Shown one piece after another: positions 36,409 through 43,171 of a stretch of DNA of 43,650 bases. Each line of letters starts with the position of its first letter. Positions within the stretch are counted from its first letter, which is position 1. The position numbers and the translations under genes are program-made. The notes below the pieces were generated by a model. The model saw only the letters and a program-made list of their open reading frames with translations, was not told the DNA's origin and searched no databases. The stretch comes from Dysgonomonas sp. 511 (GTDB lineage: Bacteria > Bacteroidota > Bacteroidia > Bacteroidales > Dysgonomonadaceae), in assembly GCF_010501105.1 (NCBI RefSeq), contig NZ_QVMQ01000023.1:1-43650 (forward strand). Direction: 5' to 3'.

Positions 36409-36450
36409 GTTCTTTGTGTTTTGTAATCCCGAAGAAAATCTTATAAGGAT
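36384..36450. repeat. 67-bp perfect direct repeat, copy 1
   Basis: This is identical to 37722-37788. It covers the last codons (SKPTCTP), the stop codon and 42 bases of 3' flank of paralogue 1. Identity across coding and non-coding bases points to recent duplication or gene conversion. Confidence 0.92.
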
Positions 36451-36567
36451 CTTCACTCCGAAAAAGATAAACGGATTACCAATTAGGGCAAACGCATCAA
36501 AGATATGAGCAATTTTGTCTGCCGTAGAGGCGAATAGAGATTCGCCCGAAAGTAAAAACTAATATCG

Positions 36568-36712
36568 AGGGTGTGTCATAAGTCAAAAGCACTATCAATA
36601 TATTACCCTCTTTGTCATCCTGAGTGTAACGAAGGATCTCGACTCTCCCTAAAAGAGATCCTTCACTCCGTTCGGGATGACAAAAAGAAAGTGAGAATTA
36701 CTTTTGACAATC
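36568..36712. repeat. Palindromic REP/MITE-like element
   Basis: Inner arms 36611-36640 and 36655-36684 pair over 24 of 30 positions (TTTGTCATCC... with ...GGGATGACAAA). Outer arms GTCAAAAG (36582-36589) and CTTTTGAC (36701-36708) enclose them. Such TCATCCTGAG...GGATGA palindromes are a frequent kind of dispersed intergenic repeat. No transposase is present, so it would be non-autonomous. Confidence 0.7.
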
Positions 36713-36753
36713 CTTAATATGTATAACTAGATAGTAATTAAATAATTAAGCAT

Positions 36754-37746
36754 ATGAACAACAAAATAACCAAAGGCGTCTTATTGTTTCTTGCAGGCAT
36801 ATCCCTGTCGGTTGGCCTGCAAGGGCAGGTGACGATAGGTAGCGACCTGCCACCCGAGCAAGGCGCATTGCTCCAGCTCAAAGACGGCGACGCATATAGC
36901 AATGGCGAAACAGCCCGCGGAGCATTGGGGCTGCCCCGTGTGAGTATAAAATCTATGACTATCCAGGGCGCAAGTAACAATCTGGCAACAACCATCGATG
37001 GCACCTCCGGCTCCGATGTCTGGAACAAAGACCAGTACATCGGCCTGATGGTCTACAACCTGAATGCTACGGAGCTAAAAAATACCGGCGATGCCGGCGA
37101 CTGTGTAAGAGGCGATGCCAATACCATAGCGCCGGTATATGTATGGACGGGGACCGAATGGTTTCCTCTGAAGCCTGAGGCATACGATGGAGCCGAAAAC
37201 GACGACAAAACAGCCATAAAAGAGTTTTTAGCCGCCAATAAGATGCTGGCAGAGAACGAAATCCTCGACGAATGGTGGGAAGAGGAAGATGACCCCTGTT
37301 TTGCAGGTACGAAAGTGAAGCGTCTGGTAAAAATAGTTCTTTCCGGCAAAGACATTACTTCTTTTGCCGGGCTTGATAAGCTGACCAGCCTGAAAGAAAT
37401 CGACCTGAGTAACAACTGGCTTACGGAAGTGAAAACAGAGCGACTGAAAGCCTTGGAGAAGCTAAACCTGAGCGGCAACCAGATCGGCAGCATCTATCTG
37501 ATGAACAATACAAAGCTAACTACACTAAACCTGAATACTAACAAGTTGAAATCGATAAATATATCGAAAAACGACCTGTTGACAAGCTTTGATGTTTCGA
37601 ATAACAACCTGAGTCAGGATGCGCTCGACAGAATAAGAGACGATGTGAAAGCGCAGAATCGCTGTGGCGCTTATGCCAGTGCCAGTTTCGTGCTGATCCC
37701 TCAGAATATAGGAGGTGGTACCAGTAAGCCAACTTGTACACCCTGA
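36754..37746 (+). CDS. Secreted LRR protein with a shared N-terminal module (paralogue 2)
   Basis: This is a 330-residue exported protein with a signal peptide cleaved near LQGQ. It has the same N-terminal module as its neighbours: VTIGSDLPPEQGALLQLK, LGLPRVSI, YIGLMVYNL, VYVWTGTEWFPL. A short acidic linker (EWWEEEDDPCFAGTKVK) follows. Then comes a compact LRR block (about 205-290) with LKEIDLSNNWL, LEKLNLSGNQIGS and LTTLNLNTNKLKS. The C-terminus ends SKPTCTP, identical to paralogue 1 at the DNA level. Signal peptide and repeats suggest a surface-binding role. The ligand is unknown. Confidence 0.78.
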   Translation: MNNKITKGVLLFLAGISLSVGLQGQVTIGSDLPPEQGALLQLKDGDAYSNGETARGALGLPRVSIKSMTIQGASNNLATTIDGTSGSDVWNKDQYIGLMVYNLNATELKNTGDAGDCVRGDANTIAPVYVWTGTEWFPLKPEAYDGAENDDKTAIKEFLAANKMLAENEILDEWWEEEDDPCFAGTKVKRLVKIVLSGKDITSFAGLDKLTSLKEIDLSNNWLTEVKTERLKALEKLNLSGNQIGSIYLMNNTKLTTLNLNTNKLKSINISKNDLLTSFDVSNNNLSQDALDRIRDDVKAQNRCGAYASASFVLIPQNIGGGTSKPTCTP

Positions 37747-37788
37747 GTTCTTTGTGTTTTGTAATCCCGAAGAAAATCTTATAAGGAT
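37722..37788. repeat. 67-bp perfect direct repeat, copy 2
   Basis: This is identical to 36384-36450 and sits at the 3' end of paralogue 2. A small hairpin with arms AATCCG and CGGATT follows just beyond the repeat. Confidence 0.92.
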
Positions 37789-37862
37789 TTTTCAATCCGA
37801 AAAAAACGGATTACAACCGACGGTCAGCGAAACGCAGTGTAGCTAAATCCTTATAGGAAACC

Positions 37863-37885
37863 GCAGGAGATTACAAATCCCCTGC
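37863..37885. terminator. Short hairpin before paralogue 3
   Basis: GCAGGAGATT pairs with AATCCCCTGC (37863-37872 with 37876-37885, one mismatch, ACA loop). It has no T tract, so it is either a weak terminator or an mRNA leader structure for the gene at 37928. Confidence 0.35.
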
Positions 37886-37927
37886 AATGAGCATAACTAA
37901 CTTACTCGTAACTAAACAACAACAATA

Positions 37928-39973
37928 ATGAACCACAAACAACTAACCTATATCCTTGGCCTTATACTCATTGCCCTCTTCGGCAGTGACGCCCTACAGG
38001 CACAGGTAACCATAGGCAGTGGTGCCCGGCCTTTATCCGGCGCCCTGCTACAACTGAAGGAGAACGAAAGCGAAGGATCGAATGCCTACCGCGGGCTACT
38101 TCTTCCGCGTGTGAGGCTGGTATCGCGGGCTACTTCAGAAGTCTATATTGCCGGCGCGGGTGATAACAGTTCTCAGGAGATGTTTTCGACCGGCAGTGGC
38201 GAGGCACACAACGGCTTCACAGTATTCAACATAACCGAAAACCCTGCAAAAAATCTTTGCGGTGGCGTATATACCTGGACCAAGGGATCGTGGCTGCGCT
38301 TGCAGGAGCCTTGCGAATATGTCTGTCCGGCTACCATACTCAATGTCACAGCTCCCCCTTCCATCTGTGGAGCCACAGAGGTATCTATGACGGCAACAAC
38401 GCTGGGTGCAGACTATATCTACTGGTACGAAAACGAATACAGCGATACCCCGCTCCATACTACAAAAGGCTATGTCAGTCGTTTTACTTACAACGCTGGT
38501 CAGGAAATAACAGACGACCTGATCCTTTACGTATCGGCATACAGCGAAACAGAAGGCTGCGAATCGCTTCGCCAGCCGGTTTATATCCATGCCTACCGCA
38601 ACAATCCGTACGATGCTATTACAGTGACCGCCGATAAAAGTAAAATCTGCAGGAATGGAGAAGTGGTAACATTCACGGTTACCGGGGTCTTACCCGATCT
38701 TGCCGCTGATACTGACAATAACTATAGCCTCATTTGGTACAGGCAGATAGCCGGCAACGCCCCGGAAGAGTTCATCCCCGATGTAACAACATTCAGCAAA
38801 ACCGGAGATGAGATAACCCGCTGGACAAGCGAGATGAAAGGCTGGGAAACAGACCTAGCCTCGGTGGTGGCTACCTCGGCCAAATACTTTGTCCGGCTGG
38901 AGGATAAGAGGGCTTGTAATGTAACCGAATCGAATAGAGTGTCGGTGGATGTGGATCAAGGTTATGCGCCCCGTATTATTCTGCGCGATTGTCATATAGC
39001 GCCTCTGGGAACTTATGTTGAGTTCTTTAATCCATATTATTATCTTCCGGATACGGATCTGGACGGCAAGGTGCTAAATTGGTTTTATGCCGATGGTACC
39101 CCCGTACCAAAGAACTGTACTGTCGGAGATCTAAGTGGATACAATTCGGAGACCAACAAAAGTAGCCGGAAACTCTTTTTTACACGCGAGAGCTCTTTCA
39201 CAGATGATAATAATCTGATTAGTACTGTGGTTGAGAACGGTAGAGTCACTACTTTCTATGCAGAGCCGGTAACCTCCTCCTCAGGATGTAGTAGTGCCGG
39301 CAGGGTGAAATTTGAGTTAACGCATCTTAAAATACCGCATGACAAACAGCCAATTTATACTAAATCTTCAGTCGGAAGAGTTAATCAATCGACTCGTAAA
39401 TACTACCCTCAGGATGAGCCCTCGATTGGTATTGAATTGACTGATATCAGCCTTGTCAATATAGATAGAAGCTGGATATGGACAGTCAGTGGCGACGATC
39501 TTGGCAATATGCCGGTATCGCCTAAAGAAGGTGCATTATATTTCCCCGGTTTTATACCTACCCAGCCGGGGAAAGCGCGCTTCCATTTTACCTCTGTATG
39601 CGAGGAGTGCGCAAGACCTATAGATTTCATTGTCCATGTTTTTGATAATATAGAGACCACAGGAGGTGCCAAAACTCAGGAGCTCTGTCCGGGGGCTTCG
39701 ATGGTTCCGGTAACGCTCACTTCTACCAAGTATAAGATAGCGGTAGAAAGAGAGAATTGGCACGAAGATGGTATAACAGGAGCTAACTTCAAAAGTATAA
39801 CTGTGGCTGGTGATGGTACAACCAGTGTAACCATAAGTGGCAAAGCACCTGAGTTTACCGGAAAGAACAGGATGGGATCTTCTACAATCACCCTCAGAGT
39901 AATAAATGACGAGGGTCTAGCTGAAGCCTCCGAAACGATTACAATAAGGTGGGGTGATTATATATGCCCTTAA
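37928..39973 (+). CDS. Secreted Ig-like/adhesin-type protein with the shared module (paralogue 3)
   Basis: This is a 681-residue exported protein with a signal peptide cleaved after LQAQ. The N-terminal module repeats the pattern of paralogues 1 and 2: VTIGSGARPLSGALLQLK, GLLLPRVRL, GFTVFNI, GVYTWTKGSWLRL. It has no LRRs. Instead it carries Ig-like and PKD-like beta domains with Cys pairs. One begins CPATILNVTAPPSICG with IYWYENEYSDTPL and ends EGCESLRQPV. Others lie around residues 235-345 and 450-680. The extreme C-terminus is WGDYICP. An adhesin or structural surface role is plausible. A strong terminator follows. Confidence 0.75.
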   Translation: MNHKQLTYILGLILIALFGSDALQAQVTIGSGARPLSGALLQLKENESEGSNAYRGLLLPRVRLVSRATSEVYIAGAGDNSSQEMFSTGSGEAHNGFTVFNITENPAKNLCGGVYTWTKGSWLRLQEPCEYVCPATILNVTAPPSICGATEVSMTATTLGADYIYWYENEYSDTPLHTTKGYVSRFTYNAGQEITDDLILYVSAYSETEGCESLRQPVYIHAYRNNPYDAITVTADKSKICRNGEVVTFTVTGVLPDLAADTDNNYSLIWYRQIAGNAPEEFIPDVTTFSKTGDEITRWTSEMKGWETDLASVVATSAKYFVRLEDKRACNVTESNRVSVDVDQGYAPRIILRDCHIAPLGTYVEFFNPYYYLPDTDLDGKVLNWFYADGTPVPKNCTVGDLSGYNSETNKSSRKLFFTRESSFTDDNNLISTVVENGRVTTFYAEPVTSSSGCSSAGRVKFELTHLKIPHDKQPIYTKSSVGRVNQSTRKYYPQDEPSIGIELTDISLVNIDRSWIWTVSGDDLGNMPVSPKEGALYFPGFIPTQPGKARFHFTSVCEECARPIDFIVHVFDNIETTGGAKTQELCPGASMVPVTLTSTKYKIAVERENWHEDGITGANFKSITVAGDGTTSVTISGKAPEFTGKNRMGSSTITLRVINDEGLAEASETITIRWGDYICP

Positions 39974-40002
39974 ACGAAGAATAAGATTGGTTATATATAG
40001 GG

Positions 40003-40042
40003 GAGAGGGTTGGCCTGTGGGTCAACTCTCTCTTTGTTTTTT
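40003..40042 (+). terminator. Terminator after paralogue 3
   Basis: A 10-bp stem with one G-T pair (40003-40012 with 40023-40032) is followed by a T-rich run (TTTGTTTTTT). It ends the three-gene array. Confidence 0.82.
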
Positions 40043-40128
40043 GTTAAAAAAGAGGACAAAGTGCTGTTTATCACTGTTTGTTTTATGATTTGCACTACCG
40101 TTTGGGAAAACCGTATGTAAGTTCTGTA
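40041..40128. repeat. Uninterrupted repeat copy B
   Basis: These 88 bases match 34083-34114 joined to 34561-34616, with five differences in total. The copy begins in the T tail of the terminator and stops exactly where tagaturonate-reductase-like coding sequence begins. Confidence 0.88.
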
Positions 40129-40233
40129 GAGAAAAAAAATCTACCCGTTAAAATACTCCAGTTCGGCAAGGGCAACTTTCTCCGCGCCTTTGTAGACTGG
40201 ATGTTAGATACGACAATAGAAGAAGATGCTTAA
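40129..40233 (+). pseudogene. Tagaturonate reductase (UxaB-like) N-terminal remnant
   Basis: Thirty-four codons read [20 protein letters not shown] and then FVDWMLD before a stop codon at 40231. This is the N-terminal NAD-binding start of altronate oxidoreductase/tagaturonate reductase (family core [14 protein letters not shown]). The rest of the roughly 480-residue enzyme is missing and there is no start codon in frame. It abuts repeat B directly, so the break that destroyed it probably involves that repeat. Confidence 0.75.
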
Positions 40234-40350
40234 AAAATATCTCCCCCCCAGACCTGGCAAAAAGAAACAACCCTCGCGGTCAAAGCAAAACGTAAAATGG
40301 AAAGGTGGTCTGAACAACGCTCAGAGGTTTGCTCAACTTAGTAGCTTTTA
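40234..40350. other. Short decayed gap
   Basis: No gene is recognised. The stretch separates the reductase remnant from the convergent lipoprotein gene, and it contains a run of eight or nine C near 40244. Confidence 0.4.
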
Positions 40351-40884
40351 CTAATAAAATATGCGATATTCGTTTTCATTCAGCCTCTCTACATAATATG
40401 GTTTCAAGAATTTCGCATCTTTTTCCGCAGGGCCGCTCAAAGGCCTTCCCGTGCCGTCGAGCAGCGAAAAGGTAGAACCACATTCCGGACAACGCCCCGA
40501 TACTTCGTTCGTTGGCACTATCCTGATGTTTTGGCGGGCTTCGTTGGGGCAACACAGGTCGAATGCTGCAAAAGGCTTATCCCCTAATATACCTATATTT
40601 ACAACCAATAAACCCGAATAACCAACGAGCGAAGAAGCTGTACGTTCGGCAATGTATGACTTCGCAACGGTTACTCCTCTTATTAGTTTATCATATGCTT
40701 CCTTATCTTTCGATTTGATATATATACCTATATTCCCTCCCGAATTGAGGTGAGTATCAAGACCGGTTGCAGGGTTGATAATAAAGTTGACAGGAGCGTC
40801 GGGGATATTGTGTTTAGACTCCTCTTTGCCACACGATACCAGTAATATAGCAGCCGCTATTATATATTTGAGAGATCTTTTCAT
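40351..40884 (-). CDS. Lipoprotein with a Rieske-like, four-cysteine site
   Basis: This is a 177-residue lipoprotein (lipobox LLVSC, Cys18). The C-terminal half resembles a Rieske domain in layout: a first metal loop FDLCCPNEA (C111, C112) and a second loop RCPECGSTFSLLDGTGRPLSG (C132, C135), followed by the usual GPA...L.PY.V strand. Canonical [2Fe-2S] Rieske proteins need one His in each loop. Here those positions are Asn or Cys, so a Rieske cluster is not expected. A Zn or rubredoxin-like Cys4 site, or no metal, is possible. It lies 4 bp downstream of queG and is probably co-transcribed. Physiological role unknown. Confidence 0.75.
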   Translation of the reverse strand: MKRSLKYIIAAAILLVSCGKEESKHNIPDAPVNFIINPATGLDTHLNSGGNIGIYIKSKDKEAYDKLIRGVTVAKSYIAERTASSLVGYSGLLVVNIGILGDKPFAAFDLCCPNEARQNIRIVPTNEVSGRCPECGSTFSLLDGTGRPLSGPAEKDAKFLKPYYVERLNENEYRIFY

Positions 40885-40888
40885 AATA

Positions 40889-41851
40889 TTATAGAACGTT
40901 GTTATTGCCAGTATTATTATTTCTGTACTGTTTTAAAGTTTCCAAATTCCTTTTCAATCCACTATATTTCGCTCTTTTTACGGCCGAACCTTTAAAGATT
41001 GCTCTATATTCGTCTTCCGTCATTTCCTCCATCCTCTCCAACGATAAATCGAAGAAGGGAGTAGCAGGCGTAAAAGCTTCGGTGCTGTTAGGGCGTGCAT
41101 ATCTATTCCATGGGCAAGCCAATTGGCATATATCGCACCCATATACACAATTGACTAATTTCCCGGCAACCTTTTCATCTATTACCCCTTTGTTTTCTAT
41201 TGTTTGATACGATATACATCTATTAGCGTCTATTACTCCGGGCGAAACGATTGCCCTTGTTGGGCATCTGTCTATACAGCGCGTACAATTGCCGCACGAC
41301 AATCTTATAGGAGAATCGTATTCCAGTTCTTTGTTTATAAGCAATTCGCCAAGAAAGTAGAATGAGCCTCTTTTCGGTATTATCAGCATAGAGTTTTTTC
41401 CTATAAAGCCAATGCCCGACTTCTTTGCCCAATATCGCTCCAGCAGTGGGGCTGTATCTACAAAAGCGCGGCCTTCAATCGTACCATCAATAGATTTCAG
41501 TTTGTTGAGTAATGAATACAGCATCTCATTCATTACATCGTGGTAGTCTTTACCGTAAGCATAATATGCAAATTGAGGATGGTTGCTATCCTGTTTTATT
41601 TTAGGGTAATAATTAAGGGCAACGCAAACTACCGACCGACAACCATCCACCAGCAGGGTAGGGGCGAGGCGTTTTTCTTCGTTGCGTGCCATATAATCCA
41701 TGTCTGCATGATACGAGTTGGCAAGCCATTCGGTATAGCGTCTACTGTTTGTTTCGTCTACAGTTTCTGCTTTGCCGATGCCGCAAACATCAAAACCCGT
41801 TTCCAGAGCCAGTTTTTTTATCTGTGCTGATGTAATTATATCTGTCTGCAT
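40889..41851 (-). CDS. queG: Epoxyqueuosine reductase
   Basis: QueG reduces epoxyqueuosine to queuosine in the wobble base of tRNAs (GUN anticodons), using cobalamin and two [4Fe-4S] clusters. The 320-residue protein has the conserved Asp in FVDTAPLLER (D132), GFIGKNSMLI, cluster cysteines C186/C189/C192 plus C196, and the set C212, C235, C239, C242, C246 in CVYGCDICQLACPWN. It lacks the C-terminal HEAT extension of the longer E. coli enzyme (379), as is common in Bacteroidota. The gene heads a two-gene minus-strand unit with the Cys4 lipoprotein. Confidence 0.95.
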   Translation of the reverse strand: MQTDIITSAQIKKLALETGFDVCGIGKAETVDETNSRRYTEWLANSYHADMDYMARNEEKRLAPTLLVDGCRSVVCVALNYYPKIKQDSNHPQFAYYAYGKDYHDVMNEMLYSLLNKLKSIDGTIEGRAFVDTAPLLERYWAKKSGIGFIGKNSMLIIPKRGSFYFLGELLINKELEYDSPIRLSCGNCTRCIDRCPTRAIVSPGVIDANRCISYQTIENKGVIDEKVAGKLVNCVYGCDICQLACPWNRYARPNSTEAFTPATPFFDLSLERMEEMTEDEYRAIFKGSAVKRAKYSGLKRNLETLKQYRNNNTGNNNVL

Positions 41852-41977
41852 ACTTTTTATAGTCTGTCTAAATTTTTATAGCAGCCACTTTTATATAAGA
41901 TAAGGCGCAAAAATGAGCATAAAAAAACTGCTTAGAGCCAATAAGAAAAAAATTCCATTAAAATTTAAGCAAGCTCT

Positions 41978-42535
41978 TTAATATTGTTTTACTCTCTTTG
42001 TTCCTATATAGTCGTAAACGGAAGGATCGGCATAAACCTCTAGCCCTGTCTCCTTGTTCCTGTAGGCTACAAAGTCGTGGTCTTTTAGCCAGCCGTTTTC
42101 TATGTAGGTATGTATATTGTGTCCTAATATATATAATTGGCCTTTCTTCGGTTTGGCTATCCACTTATCGTCGAGTTTGTATTTCTTAAACAAATAATTT
42201 GCCACGGCCGCGTTGAAAGCTGCATACCCAATACAGTTAGTTCCTCCATTTTCAAATACACTATATGGCTCGTAGTCTTTGTGCTTTGTCGAAAATTCTA
42301 AACAACCAGATGTAATGTCGAGCGATAGATTTATAATGTCGTCGGCATCCGGGCTTGTCAGATTTTCTTTGGCTATGAAGTCCTCGATGTGGCCGGTTAG
42401 TTTTCCGTTAGTTATAACATAAGATTTCCGGTCGGCCATGTCTTTATACTCGACTATATTATAGTATAAGCCAGCCCTGAAAACAAAGCCTGCAATAAAA
42501 AGTAATATTATTGCTATACAGATCTTTTTCTTCAT
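41978..42535 (-). CDS. Membrane-anchored transglutaminase/papain-like protein
   Basis: This is a 185-residue protein with one N-terminal membrane anchor (about 5-25), the rest probably periplasmic. A possible Cys-His-Asp triad is visible: C101 in GGTNCIGYAAFNAAVANYL, H153 in LKDHDFVAY, and D170 in VYADPSVYDYIG. The order and spacing suit the transglutaminase-like or papain-like fold. I do not recognise a named family and call the function only by pattern. It is a single-gene minus-strand unit. TATTTTTG on the minus strand (42549-42556) could be its -7 box. Confidence 0.6.
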   Translation of the reverse strand: MKKKICIAIILLFIAGFVFRAGLYYNIVEYKDMADRKSYVITNGKLTGHIEDFIAKENLTSPDADDIINLSLDITSGCLEFSTKHKDYEPYSVFENGGTNCIGYAAFNAAVANYLFKKYKLDDKWIAKPKKGQLYILGHNIHTYIENGWLKDHDFVAYRNKETGLEVYADPSVYDYIGTKRVKQY

Positions 42536-42556
42536 ATGATGATTTCCACAAAAATA

Positions 42557-42844
42557 ACATCTAAATTCTGAAAAAAGTCTTTAATGGATTTGATTTATTC
42601 AAATTTAAGGTAGGCTTTTATGAAAAAGCGAAAGTATGTGGTCGAGAAATGGGATAGGCAGACTAATGAAAATTATGTTTATCCCGAAATAATGGAGTAA
42701 AGAAATAGTAGAAGTTGGTATCGAAGATCGCTATATTAAGTTCTTGTTTCGGCCTACTGCCCTCTATTTGTGTAATAATTGATATTTTTAAAACTCTATA
42801 AAACAATTAAGTACGAAATAAGTTCAAAATATCGTGGGGGAAAA
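42557..42844. other. Gap between the small membrane protein and the rRNA promoter
   Basis: No family-recognisable gene. A 26-codon open frame (42620-42700, beginning MKKRKYVVEKWDRQTN) with AAGG upstream is a doubtful micro-gene. The rest is AT-rich spacer. Confidence 0.4.
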
Positions 42845-42875
42845 TTTGGAGAATAAATAAAAAGCGTTACCTTTG
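42845..42875 (+). promoter_or_regulatory. Promoter driving the 23S rRNA
   Basis: TTTG at 42845-42848 and TACCTTTG at 42868-42875 with 19 bases between them form an exact promoter. The bases after the -7 box read CATCCG, close to CACTCG at both tRNA promoters in this window. The transcript would lead into the tRNA-Ala remnant and 23S. Confidence 0.78.
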
Positions 42876-42962
42876 CATCCGCATTCGAAAAGAGATTCGG
42901 TGATTTATAAAGAAAATATTAAAGGAGCAACAGAGGTTTTTTTAATACCTGGTGTTATCAAA

Positions 42963-42987
42963 AACGGTTCGAATCCGTTATTCTCCA
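42963..42987 (+). pseudogene. tRNA-Ala 3' remnant in the 23S leader
   Basis: AACGG-TTCGAAT-CCGTT is an intact T-arm. It is followed by ATTCTCC and A, the 3' acceptor strand and discriminator of the tRNA-Ala normally found between 16S and 23S. U70 (the T in CTCC) is the partner of the G3-U70 identity pair. No D-arm or anticodon arm lies upstream, so about two thirds of the tRNA are gone. Confidence 0.75.
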
Positions 42988-43025
42988 CAAAAGTAAAAAA
43001 GAGATTAAAAACGAACAATAAAAGC

Positions 43026-43053
43026 ATTTTTAATTTTTCATTTTTAATTTTTC
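43026..43053. repeat. 14-bp tandem duplication in the leader
   Basis: ATTTTTAATTTTTC occurs twice in direct succession (43026-43039 and 43040-43053), between the tRNA-Ala remnant and the boxA-like site. It is probably a replication-slippage product. Confidence 0.8.
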
Positions 43054-43063
43054 ATTTACAAAA

Positions 43064-43074
43064 GATCTTTGACA
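43064..43074 (+). promoter_or_regulatory. boxA-like antitermination element
   Basis: GATCTTTGACA resembles the boxA core (TGCTCTTTAACA) used by Nus factors on rRNA. It lies about 98 bases upstream of the 23S 5' end, the usual place in the spacer. Confidence 0.55.
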
Positions 43075-43171
43075 TGATGTAAACAAAAGAGCAAGTAAAG
43101 AAAAGGTAAAAACTTTTCAAACCCACTAGCGTTTGATGGTGTAAACTGTCGCAAAACGCTATGAAAGAAAA

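Noticed and set aside
42920..42987. A complete but degenerate tRNA starting GGAG at about 42923
   Set aside because: Only four acceptor pairs could form and there is no D-arm or anticodon arm. The tRNA-Ala 3' remnant explains the T-arm.
42873..43082. A 69-codon frame between the promoter and 23S
   Set aside because: It covers the tRNA-Ala remnant, tandem repeats and boxA of the rRNA leader, so it is not coding.
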